From Rectinema subterraneum (GTDB lineage Bacteria > Spirochaetota > Spirochaetia > Treponematales > Rectinemataceae), in contig WESA01000012.1 in the NCBI GenBank assembly GCA_009768935.1, positions 1-54,946 of the forward strand: a stretch of 54,946 nucleotides of DNA. The letters are read 5' to 3'. This document shows positions 42,687 through 51,772 of this stretch, piece after piece. The notes beneath the pieces were generated by a model that worked only from the letters and a program-made list of their open reading frames with translations, was not told the origin of the DNA and did no database searches. How positions within the stretch are numbered: the stretch's first letter is position 1; each line of letters starts with the position of its first letter. The position numbers and the translations under genes are program-made.

Positions 42687-42744
42687 TCGCGTTAGTGCAG
42701 TTGTGTTAGTGTAATTGCGTTAGTGTAATCGGGCTGGTGTAATG
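42675..42744. repeat. five 14-bp tandem repeats at the 3' end of the reductase gene
   Basis: Exactly five contiguous 14-nt units: GGGCTGGTGTAATC, GCGTTAGTGCAGTT, GTGTTAGTGTAATT, GCGTTAGTGTAATC and GGGCTGGTGTAATG. The first includes the last codons and the TAA of the gene, so the array looks like duplication of the gene's end. The last unit is nearly identical to the first. The following 220 nt to 42965 are AT-rich with no gene. Confidence 0.9.
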
Positions 42745-42876
42745 GCGCGCATCATAATCGAAGGAAGAGAAGATTGATAGAATTGGCGATAATAGAAATA
42801 TTGATCTACAAAGAGCCTAAATAATCTCTAAAATAGTATTTCTTTCTAAAACGAAGGATATTGCATAGCAATAAGT

Positions 42877-42894
42877 AACTTCATGAAGTTGACT
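42877..42894 (+). promoter_or_regulatory. palindrome overlapping a -35-like TTGACT
   Basis: AACTTCATGAAGTT (42877-42890) is a perfect 14-bp palindrome whose end overlaps TTGACT (42889-42894). AATTAA lies 17 nt on as a weak -10. It is about 75 nt upstream of the HD-GYP gene and may be its operator. Confidence 0.45.
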
Positions 42895-42965
42895 ATTCCA
42901 ATGTTTTACTTAATTAATTACATCCGTATAGATAAATTTTATTTTGCGCGTGCGAGGCGTCATAC

Positions 42966-45476
42966 ATGAGCGATGCGTACGACCAGTGGCAAAGAATATT
43001 TGCCTCATCTGCAGCAGGTTTTGTCGTGCATGTGGATGGCGTGATTGCTGATATAAATGAGACGGCAATCAAAATACTTGGCGGTGCCGATAAAAATGAT
43101 TTTATCGGCAAACGCTTTATGGAAGATTTCATTCATCCCGATTTTCATCCGATTATCAAGCTGAGGCGAGAGCAGCTGAAGAGCGGTGGGCAGGTTCTTG
43201 CACCCGTTGAGATGCGTATTAGGCGCCTCGACGGTTTTCTCGTGGATGTGTTGAGCGCTGCTACTGGGATACTGTCGGGAGAAAGTCTATATGTAGAAGT
43301 CCTGTTAATAGATATCACTTCAGTTAAGCGGCGGGAGCGGCTTCTTGAGGCGTTTTCCGAGATGATGAATATCACTACTGAAGAACAGAACCCTCTGGAT
43401 ATAAAAGGTGCAATGCGACATTTGCAGCAGGCAATGCAGTGCTTATATCCAGAAAGCGCGTATGCTGGGTATGTATCTTTCTTTTCGATGGCGAAACACT
43501 TGCCTTTTGCGAGCAGAACCATGCAGAAATATATGCAACCCACTGTCTATACATTTTCACCGCTTCCTGCTGGTTTTGAAAAATGGCTCATGGATACCGC
43601 TTCTGACTATTCCCAGCCGTGGGATGATGATTCGGCGCTAACGGCTATAATTGATATTCCTTCCAGCGTTGAAAATGAGGGGAAGGCTGTGCTGCAGCCA
43701 TTTGTCATGGATGGAAGAGCTTTTGGATGCTTTTTCTGGACATTTAAAAAGGGCGGAATCCCCATTCGCCTTGATGAAGATAAAGAGCGGCTTAAGGCTT
43801 TTTCTCTCGCGGTTTTAAGCTCTATAAAGACATTTTTTCTCAGGCAAGAAAATGTACAGAGAACCTCCGATCTCGGCATACTTCATCAGGCCACACTTCA
43901 GATCGGCAAAATTGACAATCTTCAGGATATTGCGAACGCTGTGCTGGACATATTACAAAAAGAAAAGGGCTGGCGCCCTGCTGTCATACGATTCAAGTCT
44001 CGCACCGCGGATATTCTCGAGACTACTGCTTGCCGTCCTGCGAGAGCCATGACAGAAGAAGAATTGCGACTTTACATCAGAAAAATAAATGATCTTGTCC
44101 GCAAGCCAGGGCAAGGCATGACGGGCTATGTCATCGAGCATGGCGAGCCAATCCGTTCGCTCGATCTGCCCTCAGATCCTCGCTATATCGAAACAGATCC
44201 AGGGATCCGCTTTGGCATCTATGCGCCAATCCCTATCGAAGGCAAGGTTGAAGGAGCGATAGGGGTCGAAAGCGCGGATTATGCATTCTCTGAATCTGAC
44301 CTTGCGTTTCTTTCTTCGCTGGGTGAGCTTACTGGCATGGCTGTCCGCTCAGTGCGGCTTATTGAGGTGCTGAGCGAAAGGGTGCGCTGGCTGGAGATTT
44401 TGCATGAAATCAATCTGCAGGTGGGAGTAGAAGCAAAACCTGAAGAGCTGTATGGAATTCTCATCAACAGGGCAATGAAAGCGACAGGCGCGGAATCCGG
44501 TGCACTTCTCATCTATGACGCTGAGCAGAACGTGCTGAAATCGCATGCAGCTCGAGGATGGCTTAAGACGATTACCAAAGAACCATTTACCGCGCGCGAT
44601 GGAATTACCGGGACAGTATTCAGCACAGGGCGGACGCGCCTTTCGCCACATCTTGAAGATGACCCTCTGCTTTTGTCGCGAAGTCGCGCATTCGTTCCAG
44701 CGGGCAGGGCTAACATCGCTGTTCCAGTCAAAGCAGGCGGAATGGTCATCGGTGTCTTTCACTTGGCGATGAAGGCTCCTGTTTCGTTTAGCCAAGAATT
44801 TATAGAACTAGTCGAGATGTTCGGCTCATATGCAGGAATCATTATCAGAAGAATACAGCTTATCGATGCGCAGCGCAGTGCTCAAAGCGAGCTGCGCAAA
44901 GCCTACGACGAAACGCTTGAAGGCTGGGCACGGGCAATTGGCATGCGGGATGACGAAACACTCAGGCATACATCGAGAGTTGTAAAGATTGCGCTCGCCA
45001 TTGGGAAAGCGATGCATCTCGATGCACAATCGCTCGAAGATTTGCGCCGAGGTGCCCTTTTGCATGATATAGGGAAAATAGGCATTCCTGACAGCATTCT
45101 GCGCAAACCCGGATCTCTCAGCAAAGAAGAACAGCGAATCATGCAGACGCATGTGTCATTCGCCAATGAGCTTCTAAAACCAATCAAATATCTTGAACGG
45201 GCAATAGTCGTTCCCTATTCCCACCACGAGCGTTGGGATGGCACAGGGTATCCGCAGCAGCTTAAGGGCGAAGATATTCCGCTTCTGGCGCGGATTTTTG
45301 CTGTTGCGGATGTCTACGACGCGATGACGAGCGACCGGCCGTACCGCAGCGCCCATACAAAGGATGAGGCTTTGATCTACGTCCGCACGCAGGCCGGGAA
45401 ACATTTCGATCCAAAGGTGGTGGAAGCATTTCTTTCGGTCGTTGATTCGATCGATGCCCAGATGGATGAGCAGTAG
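42966..45476 (+). CDS. PAS-GAF-GAF-HD-GYP cyclic-di-GMP phosphodiesterase
   Basis: 836-residue signalling protein without membrane segments. Residues ~5-125 form a PAS domain (AGFVVHVDGVIADINETAIK, then a PAC-like end). Two GAF-like domains follow (about 295-465 and 475-635; for example MTGYVIEHGEPIRSLDLPSD and GITGTVFSTGRTRLS). The C-terminal HD-GYP domain (about 650-836) has LLHDIGKIGIPDSILRKPG and HHERWDGTGYPQQLKGEDIP, so HD, the metal-binding His residues and GYP are intact. It should hydrolyse cyclic di-GMP in response to ligands or redox signals sensed by the PAS/GAF part. Single gene. Confidence 0.92.
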   Translation: MSDAYDQWQRIFASSAAGFVVHVDGVIADINETAIKILGGADKNDFIGKRFMEDFIHPDFHPIIKLRREQLKSGGQVLAPVEMRIRRLDGFLVDVLSAATGILSGESLYVEVLLIDITSVKRRERLLEAFSEMMNITTEEQNPLDIKGAMRHLQQAMQCLYPESAYAGYVSFFSMAKHLPFASRTMQKYMQPTVYTFSPLPAGFEKWLMDTASDYSQPWDDDSALTAIIDIPSSVENEGKAVLQPFVMDGRAFGCFFWTFKKGGIPIRLDEDKERLKAFSLAVLSSIKTFFLRQENVQRTSDLGILHQATLQIGKIDNLQDIANAVLDILQKEKGWRPAVIRFKSRTADILETTACRPARAMTEEELRLYIRKINDLVRKPGQGMTGYVIEHGEPIRSLDLPSDPRYIETDPGIRFGIYAPIPIEGKVEGAIGVESADYAFSESDLAFLSSLGELTGMAVRSVRLIEVLSERVRWLEILHEINLQVGVEAKPEELYGILINRAMKATGAESGALLIYDAEQNVLKSHAARGWLKTITKEPFTARDGITGTVFSTGRTRLSPHLEDDPLLLSRSRAFVPAGRANIAVPVKAGGMVIGVFHLAMKAPVSFSQEFIELVEMFGSYAGIIIRRIQLIDAQRSAQSELRKAYDETLEGWARAIGMRDDETLRHTSRVVKIALAIGKAMHLDAQSLEDLRRGALLHDIGKIGIPDSILRKPGSLSKEEQRIMQTHVSFANELLKPIKYLERAIVVPYSHHERWDGTGYPQQLKGEDIPLLARIFAVADVYDAMTSDRPYRSAHTKDEALIYVRTQAGKHFDPKVVEAFLSVVDSIDAQMDEQ

Positions 45477-45604
45477 CAAATGTCGCGTGCGCGGGCAAGA
45501 GCTGGCGCGAACCAGACAGAGCCCGCCATGGGCTTTCTGAAAATGCAGCCCTCAGGCTAGAGTTGGCGGCTCTGCAGGTAATGCATTTTGAAACGGGCGT
45601 GCTG

Positions 45605-46537
45605 TCATAGCTGGCGGCTGCTTTTCAGTTTTTCCTCAAAGCGCTCGAGTTCTTTTTTGGAGAGGAGGGAGACCGAAGAGCTAGAAGGCTGGTTGGCGGC
45701 CGGCTCTGAAAATTGCGGCGGCTGGTTCGTACCAGGCGCGCTTTCCGCGCTGTCCGCTCTGTCGTGCTGGCCCAGACCGAGCCGCCGGCGAAGTTCATCC
45801 ATTTCGGGCCCGGAGAAGCGCACTCCATGCAGAATATGCTTTTCGAAACTTGCGGTGGCGGCCGGCGCCACCTTGCGTGTGATGTCCAGAATCACCTCCG
45901 CATACTGGCGGATTTCGCGCTGGGCGTGCGAATCGAGGCGGAGCATAAGGAAGCGGAAGAGGTTATGCAGGTCGATCTGCCAATACCATTCTGTGTAGAG
46001 CGAAAGCGGCAGTACGATGCGCGCGATTTCCCGGGCGAGGCCAAGGTCGAGGAGGCGTTGGTATTGCTGGTAGGAGAGCTCGCCGCCTTCTTTCAGGATT
46101 GCCCGAATCCGGTTGGCGGTTTCAGGGTCGAAGGGAATGTCTGCGCGGCCCTGTTTGTTGTCCTCGCTCTGTGGCGCGAGCGCCTCGGGCTCAGGAAGAA
46201 AAAATTCATCTTTCATGATCGAGTAGCGGCCTGAGATTTCGTTCACGCGGGCGGTGCGGTGGCGGATCCATTGGCGCGCGACAAAAATCGGCAGCTTTAT
46301 ATGGAATGTCAGCACGACTTGCTCGAAGGGGCTCGTGTGCTCGTGGCGCAAAAGGTAATCGATGAGCGCAGCATCTTCGCGATAGCTCTTGGTGCCTTCG
46401 CCATAGGAAACACGGGCGGCTTGCACAATGCGCTGGTCTCCGCCAAGGTAGTCGACCAGGCGCACAAAGCCTTTGTCGAGTACAGGGAATTCTTTGTCGA
46501 GGATTGCTTCAGCTTCGGGGACAATGCAGTGGGCCAT
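45605..46537 (-). CDS. thyX: flavin-dependent thymidylate synthase
   Basis: Makes dTMP from dUMP using methylene-tetrahydrofolate, FAD and NADPH. 310 residues from ATG 46537; the ThyX motif RHRTARVNEISGRYS (from Arg92, with Ser102) is intact. The last ~50 residues, rich in Pro/Gln/Ser (SAPGTNQPPQFSEPAANQPS), are an extra tail beyond the usual fold. The frame is open 35 codons upstream, but homology begins at VDYLGGDQRIVQAARVS and TACAAT lies 6 nt before this ATG, so a leaderless start is likely. It is divergent from the alpha-galactosidase gene. Confidence 0.95.
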   Translation of the reverse strand: MAHCIVPEAEAILDKEFPVLDKGFVRLVDYLGGDQRIVQAARVSYGEGTKSYREDAALIDYLLRHEHTSPFEQVVLTFHIKLPIFVARQWIRHRTARVNEISGRYSIMKDEFFLPEPEALAPQSEDNKQGRADIPFDPETANRIRAILKEGGELSYQQYQRLLDLGLAREIARIVLPLSLYTEWYWQIDLHNLFRFLMLRLDSHAQREIRQYAEVILDITRKVAPAATASFEKHILHGVRFSGPEMDELRRRLGLGQHDRADSAESAPGTNQPPQFSEPAANQPSSSSVSLLSKKELERFEEKLKSSRQL

Positions 46538-46543
46538 GGGAGC

Positions 46544-46549
46544 ATTGTA
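46544..46549 (-). promoter_or_regulatory. extended -10 box directly ahead of thyX
   Basis: TGCTACAAT on the minus strand is an extended -10 (TGnTACAAT) ending 6 nt before ATG 46537; no Shine-Dalgarno and no -35. Confidence 0.5.
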
Positions 46550-46626
46550 GCAGAAAAGCCCGAGCGCTTGTAGCGCCAGCTTGCGAACCGTTCTGTTCGC
46601 GCACTCTCCCGCGCGGGCTGTCTTTA

Positions 46627-46635
46627 TGGTAGAAT
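46627..46635 (+). promoter_or_regulatory. extended -10 box directly ahead of the alpha-galactosidase gene
   Basis: TGGTAGAAT (TGn plus TAGAAT) ends 9 nt before ATG 46645. No Shine-Dalgarno lies between, so the mRNA would start 0-3 nt before the ATG. It shares the 107-nt intergenic gap with the thyX promoter. Confidence 0.45.
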
Positions 46636-46644
46636 CCTGCATCT

Positions 46645-48720
46645 ATGAATCCGACTATTGAGGCTACATTTCAGAAAATACCCGGCGATGTGCTGAAGAT
46701 CCTGTTTCGCGCGCGTGAGGATTTTTCGTGCGATGAGCCGCTCCTGGAGCTTGGTGAGTTTGAGGTACGGGAGCTGTGCCATGCTTTGGGGAACGAGTGC
46801 AGGGCAGCCGAAGAAGCCTCGGGGCAGAAGGCCGTGGCGCTCGAGAGGTCGCGCTCGCGCTTTGTGTGGATAAACGGCTGGCAGTCGTGGTCGTTTGCGG
46901 GGGAAATTGCGAGGATGGAAAGGCCGCGCCGCGCCTTTTACAAGCGGGTTTTGAATGTTTTCGTGGACCATCCGGCGGAGGTGGCGCTGCGGCAGCGGGC
47001 GCGGCGCTTCTTGCACCGGCACGACATCATTTCCCACTTCATGCTCGGGCTGCGGTCGGGAGACTTGCGCTTGGCGCTCGTCTCGGACAATGTGGCGCGC
47101 TATATGGGGACGAGCGCTATCGGAGCAGCAGGCGTAGGGCGAGCAAGCGGGACGGCAAGTTCTGGAAGTGCTACTGATGAAAAAGCAGGTGATTCTGCAG
47201 TCTCAGGCGCGCGGCTAGTTGATACTTTTGGTGCTTCTTTGTACCTGCCGCCAATCAGTTTTCTGTTGCGGGGCAACAAAATCAGAATTTTTGCGTATGC
47301 CGAAGGCGGCAACTTCAGGCGCGGCCAGATTGTCGCGCGGGTCGCAGTTCTGATCGCTCCGGGTTATTTCGCCCTCAAGGACAAGATTGCCGGGCTCTGG
47401 GGTGCACACGGGCGCTTTGAAGACCTTCGCTGGCTTTCTTTGGAAGCGCAGAGCGCCAAGGGCGCGGGGTTTGAAGGTGGAGGCGCAAGCTCCGGGGCGA
47501 GGGCTGGGCAGGGCTCGGAAGAGCCTGCGCATCCTTTCCAGGGTGTTATCGGCGGCTACGAGAGCTGGTATAACCACTATACCGCGATCGATGAGCGTAT
47601 TATCGGAGCTGACCTCGCATCTATCGGCGCAAATAACAATATAGTAAATAATTATTTTATCCGCCGCGGGCGCCCCACTGTGTTCCAGATCGACGATGGC
47701 TGGGAACTCGCGATCGGCGACTGGGAAGCGCATCCGGAAAAATTCCCCTCGGGAATGGCTGCGCTCGCCTGCCGTATTCGCGACAAGAACCTTATTCCCG
47801 GGCTCTGGCTGGCGCCGTTTCTCCTCATGCCCGATTCGAAGACCGCCAAAGCCCATCCCGAGTGGATTCTTCGCGACAGGGACGGGGCTCCTGTCCGCGC
47901 CGGATGGAACCCGAACTGGGGCGGCGATGTGTGGTGCCTCGATCTTTCCCTGCCTGAAGTCGAGGCCAATCTTGCAAGTCTTTTCGACATGGTGGTGAAT
48001 GAGTGGGGCTACCGCTACCTCAAGCTCGATTTTCTGTATGCGGGGCTCATGCGCGGGGCCTTTGCCGGCAGAAAGGGCGGAGCCTGGGAGCACTACGCCC
48101 GTATAATGGCGCGCATCCTTGAATTCTCGATCGCTGCTGACGGAAGCCCCGTCGCCTTCCTCTCCTGTGGTGCGCCCATCGAATCGACGGCGCCATTCAT
48201 GCCGCTCATGCGCTCAGGAGCGGATACGCGCGAGCACTGGGAATGGCCGCAGCTCAGGCTGATTGGCCATCAGGGGCGCCCTTCGGCGAAACTCAACATG
48301 CAGGACAGCATCGGGCGCGCGATTCTCGACAAAACGCTTCTCCTCTGCGATCCAGACGTGATCTTCTGCCGCACTGAGCGCACAAGCCTCAAAGATACCG
48401 AAAAATTCCTGGTGGGAATGGTCGCTGCCATGTTCGGTTCCCAGATTATGAGCTCGGATGACCCAGCCGGTTTCGGGCGCGTACCGCCGCAAAGCGGTCA
48501 GCTCAGCGAACCAGAATTCACGAATCAGATCCTCGACTGGTATCAGCGCATCGAGAGCAAGAAATTCGGCGTCGAACGAAGCAGTGTGCGCGTGCGCGAG
48601 GTGTACCGCTTTTTTTCGAGGGAAAAAGCTGTGTATGGCATGATAAATCTTTCTGACAGAGAGCAATTTTCAGATGGCGCGCCAGTACCGAAGCATTCCA
48701 TGCTCATTTTTGGTGCGTGA
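46645..48720 (+). CDS. alpha-galactosidase (GH36)
   Basis: 691-residue glycoside hydrolase family 36 enzyme, no signal peptide, so it acts on imported oligosaccharides such as melibiose or raffinose. Markers: FVWINGWQSWSFAGEI, FQIDDGWELAIGDWEAHPEK, IPGLWLAPFLLMPDSK and EWILRDRDG. The nucleophile Asp is in YLKLDFLYAG and the acid/base Asp in RSGADTREHWEW. Two Gly/Ala/Ser-rich low-complexity insertions (about residues 155-190 and 272-300) interrupt the N-terminal beta domain. No transporter is adjacent. Confidence 0.92.
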   Translation: MNPTIEATFQKIPGDVLKILFRAREDFSCDEPLLELGEFEVRELCHALGNECRAAEEASGQKAVALERSRSRFVWINGWQSWSFAGEIARMERPRRAFYKRVLNVFVDHPAEVALRQRARRFLHRHDIISHFMLGLRSGDLRLALVSDNVARYMGTSAIGAAGVGRASGTASSGSATDEKAGDSAVSGARLVDTFGASLYLPPISFLLRGNKIRIFAYAEGGNFRRGQIVARVAVLIAPGYFALKDKIAGLWGAHGRFEDLRWLSLEAQSAKGAGFEGGGASSGARAGQGSEEPAHPFQGVIGGYESWYNHYTAIDERIIGADLASIGANNNIVNNYFIRRGRPTVFQIDDGWELAIGDWEAHPEKFPSGMAALACRIRDKNLIPGLWLAPFLLMPDSKTAKAHPEWILRDRDGAPVRAGWNPNWGGDVWCLDLSLPEVEANLASLFDMVVNEWGYRYLKLDFLYAGLMRGAFAGRKGGAWEHYARIMARILEFSIAADGSPVAFLSCGAPIESTAPFMPLMRSGADTREHWEWPQLRLIGHQGRPSAKLNMQDSIGRAILDKTLLLCDPDVIFCRTERTSLKDTEKFLVGMVAAMFGSQIMSSDDPAGFGRVPPQSGQLSEPEFTNQILDWYQRIESKKFGVERSSVRVREVYRFFSREKAVYGMINLSDREQFSDGAPVPKHSMLIFGA

Positions 48721-48808
48721 AGTGGGCGCTGCAGAGGCACGAGCATGCAATACATCCAGGCAATCAGGGTTTTTGCTCTGTGCTGAATCATAAACGCAGG
48801 GAGATGGT

Positions 48809-50461
48809 ATGTCAAAAACGGTCTATGTCATCGGGCACAAGAATCCCGATACCGATTCGGTTGTGGCCGCCGCTGCATATGCGGCACTCAAGCGCGCACA
48901 GGGACAACCGCAGGTCAAAGCAGCTCGCGCGGGCGCGGTGAATCCCCAGACCGAGTATATTTTTCAGCGCTTTGGTGTGCCGCTGCCGGAATTCATCCCC
49001 GATTTGATTCCCAAAGCTGAATACTACATCGACGAACTGCCGCCTGTGATCCGCGAGCATACGCCTTTGTGGGAAGCGCTGGTGCTTCTCGAGCAATCAC
49101 CGCGCCAGGTCATGCCCATTGTCGATGCCATTGGCGCCTATAAGGGGCTTTTCTATTACAATGCGTTCGCAAAGAATATTCTCACCAAAATCAATCCTCA
49201 CCGCAAAGCGGTTATCCCTACCTCAATCGGGCACCTCATCGATACCATCAAGGCCCAGCCGCTCGTTCCCACCGATTGCGAAGCCATGTTCAACGGGCGC
49301 ATTGTCGTCGCCTCGCTCTCTGCCGAACGCTTCCAGGACTATATCCACGCCGAGCCAGCCCACAACAAGGTCGTACTGGTTGGCGACCGCGAAGAAGTCA
49401 TGCGCATCGCCATCGAGGCTGGGGTACGTGCCCTCATCATTACGAACGGCTTTATCCCTTCAAAAGACATCACAAAGCTTGCCGAGGCCAAGGGCGTTGC
49501 GATTCTCATTTCTTCGTATGACACCTCATCGACGTCTTTACTCGCGCTCTATTCGACGCCGGTTATCAGCGTCGCCGATGCATCGATAAAGCCGATCGGG
49601 CCGCGCGACTTCATGAAAACCGCAAAGCTTGCCATTGCCGCCTCACCGGCGCGGGCTGTGCCTATCGTCGATGATGGCGGAAAAGTTGTCGGGCTTCTCA
49701 CCGAAGGCGATCTTATCCGCGAGCCGAATATCGAGCTCATCCTTGTGGATCATCATGAATTTTCGCAGGCTGTGGACGGAATCCAGAACTATCATATTCA
49801 GGAAGTGATCGATCACCACCGAATCGGGACGTTTTCGACGCCATATCCCATTACGTTTATCAACCGAGTGGTTGGCTCGACGAGTACGATTATCACTTCG
49901 ATGTATAGGGAATCGAGGACGCCGCTCGACCGCGCAATTGCCTCGATCCTGCTCTGTGGGATTCTCTCCGATACCTTGGTGTTCAAATCGGCGACGACAA
50001 CCGACACCGATCGCGAAATGGCTGATTATCTGGCATCAATCACCGATCTGACGATTGAGGAGCTGGGCCGGGACATTATGGGTTCGGCGTCGCTTGCTGC
50101 CCGCCTGCCGATCGATCAGCTTTTACGCATGGACCGCAAGGAATACGAGGTGCAGGGCAAGAAGCTCACAGTGAGCCAGATCGAGCTGACAAACTCGCAG
50201 GAACTACTCGCCAGGCAGGAAGAAGTGCTCCAGGGACTTGCGCACATCCGTACTGAGATGGGAGCGTATCTCGCCGCGCTTATGGCGACGGATATTACCA
50301 AGTTCGAGAGTATACTGTACATCGATGCGGATCGCGAATTCTATGCGTATCTCAGCTATCCGATGCAGCAGCCGGGCATTTATATTCTGAAGGATGTGCT
50401 GTCGCGCAAGAAGCAGCTCATGCCGGCGCTGACGGAGATGGTGCAGGCTGCGCTGGGGTGA
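48809..50461 (+). CDS. family II Mn-dependent inorganic pyrophosphatase with CBS and DRTGG domains
   Basis: 550 residues. The DHH catalytic part has GHKNPDTDSVVAAAAYA at the N-terminus and LILVDHHEFSQ and IDHHRIGTF further on. Between them are two CBS domains (starting near 75 and 250) flanking a DRTGG-like region, inserted as in known nucleotide-regulated CBS-PPases; the DHHA2 domain (about 430-550) closes the protein. It hydrolyses pyrophosphate, with AMP/ADP inhibition and ATP/diadenosine polyphosphate activation known for the family. GGAGATGGT precedes ATG 48809. Confidence 0.93.
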   Translation: MSKTVYVIGHKNPDTDSVVAAAAYAALKRAQGQPQVKAARAGAVNPQTEYIFQRFGVPLPEFIPDLIPKAEYYIDELPPVIREHTPLWEALVLLEQSPRQVMPIVDAIGAYKGLFYYNAFAKNILTKINPHRKAVIPTSIGHLIDTIKAQPLVPTDCEAMFNGRIVVASLSAERFQDYIHAEPAHNKVVLVGDREEVMRIAIEAGVRALIITNGFIPSKDITKLAEAKGVAILISSYDTSSTSLLALYSTPVISVADASIKPIGPRDFMKTAKLAIAASPARAVPIVDDGGKVVGLLTEGDLIREPNIELILVDHHEFSQAVDGIQNYHIQEVIDHHRIGTFSTPYPITFINRVVGSTSTIITSMYRESRTPLDRAIASILLCGILSDTLVFKSATTTDTDREMADYLASITDLTIEELGRDIMGSASLAARLPIDQLLRMDRKEYEVQGKKLTVSQIELTNSQELLARQEEVLQGLAHIRTEMGAYLAALMATDITKFESILYIDADREFYAYLSYPMQQPGIYILKDVLSRKKQLMPALTEMVQAALG

Positions 50462-50585
50462 GAGGGGGACGGCTGAATTTGGCAGCCTGAGCAGCCGCGC
50501 CGGGGCCGCGGCCTGTCAATGCGGTGCCCTACGCTCGCAGGCGCCCTTGCAAAGCGCGCTCCATGACAGCAGCTAGTCGCGCCAC

Positions 50586-51764
50586 CTACCCGATCGCTCT
50601 CGACGCCAGAATCGGCAGCGCGATAAAGTTTCCGATCATCCCGCCGATGCTCGACAGGAAAAACACAAGTAAGATGTGCGTGATGCGGTTTTTGTAAAAT
50701 CCCTTGAAGCTGGTGACATCATCGGCGAGATTTTCTGCATCCTGCACGGTCGGCTTACGGAAATATGCCTCGATCACCGCCGCGAAGAGCCCTATCGCGA
50801 GCACCGGGTTGAGGGTCGCCACCGGCGCTAGCAAGAATGACGCTATAATCGTCACCGGATGCGCCATGCATACGAGTGATCCCAGCGCCGCCAGCGAGCC
50901 ATTCAGCAAGATCCATCGTTCGATCATCGCGAGGCTCGCCTGAGAGCCGGAACGAAAAAAGCCGATTGCGATGAGCGCCACAATCAAAAGCGGTATGAGC
51001 CAGCCGGCCGATTTCGCAAACCAGCCCGGTTTCGGCATGTCTTCGATATCGGAAACATCAGCGGCGACTTCTCCCCGCTGGAGCTTGCCGAGCCACTGCT
51101 CGATACCGTTCATGTGCCCGGCGCCGACAACGGCAACTACCTTCTGTTCGGTGGTTTCAAATATTTTCGTAGCCAGATAGCGGTCGCGCTCGTCGATGAG
51201 CACTTCCTTGACCGATGGCATAAATTCGGCGAGTTCGTTCATCATCGACTCGAGTTCGTTGCTCTCTTTGAGCTTTTCGAGGTCGCTCTCGCTCACTTTT
51301 TCGCGCGAAAATGCGGACTCGATAAGGCTTGCCAAAAGCTTTGACTTGTTCCAGAGGTTGGATTTTGCCCATGCGCGCTTGAGGGTGAGTTGGACTTCGC
51401 GGTCGATTGCTGACCAGGGAATCCCCATTTCCTGCGCTGTCTCGATTGCTGCCATCATCTCCTCACCGGGCTTTGTGCCGAGGTCTGCGCCAAGACGCTT
51501 CTGAAAGCCTGCGAGCGCCAGGTTTGCAAGGAGGAGAAAGCCCTTGCCTTCTTTGAGAACTTTGATGATATCGAGCTGTTCCCAGCGACTGTCCTGCTGG
51601 ATAGCCTGGTAGCGCCCCATGTCGATTTCGACGCAGACACGTCCTGGCTCTTCCTGGCGGATGGTCTCTTTTGCTTCTTCGATGCTTTCTTTTGAAATAT
51701 GGGCGGTGCCGACGAGTATGATCTGTCGTTCGCCGAGCTGAATTGTTCTGATTGTTTGCGGCAT
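50586..51764 (-). CDS. TraB/PrgY-family membrane protein
   Basis: 392 residues. The N-terminal TraB domain has IILVGTAHISKESIEEAKETI, RVCVEIDMGRYQAI, and AVVGAGHMNGIEQWL. From about 265 there are four to five hydrophobic segments (SAGWLIPLLIVALIAIGFF, LGSLVCMAHPVTIIASFLLA, and the C-terminal ILLVFFLSSIGGMIGNFIAL). The family includes enterococcal pheromone-shutdown protein PrgY and is proposed to be a membrane metalloprotease; function here is unknown. The frame is open 89 codons upstream into holA, but ATG 51764 has AGGA upstream and starts the homology. Confidence 0.85.
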   Translation of the reverse strand: MPQTIRTIQLGERQIILVGTAHISKESIEEAKETIRQEEPGRVCVEIDMGRYQAIQQDSRWEQLDIIKVLKEGKGFLLLANLALAGFQKRLGADLGTKPGEEMMAAIETAQEMGIPWSAIDREVQLTLKRAWAKSNLWNKSKLLASLIESAFSREKVSESDLEKLKESNELESMMNELAEFMPSVKEVLIDERDRYLATKIFETTEQKVVAVVGAGHMNGIEQWLGKLQRGEVAADVSDIEDMPKPGWFAKSAGWLIPLLIVALIAIGFFRSGSQASLAMIERWILLNGSLAALGSLVCMAHPVTIIASFLLAPVATLNPVLAIGLFAAVIEAYFRKPTVQDAENLADDVTSFKGFYKNRITHILLVFFLSSIGGMIGNFIALPILASRAIG

Positions 51765-51772
51765 ACGATGTC

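Noticed and set aside
45507..45535. GCCC-GGGC hairpin between the HD-GYP and thyX genes
   Set aside because: Only a 4-bp stem without a T-run; not enough for a terminator.
50490..50512. GC-rich inverted sequence between convergent genes as terminator
   Set aside because: Weak pairing and no T-run on either strand.
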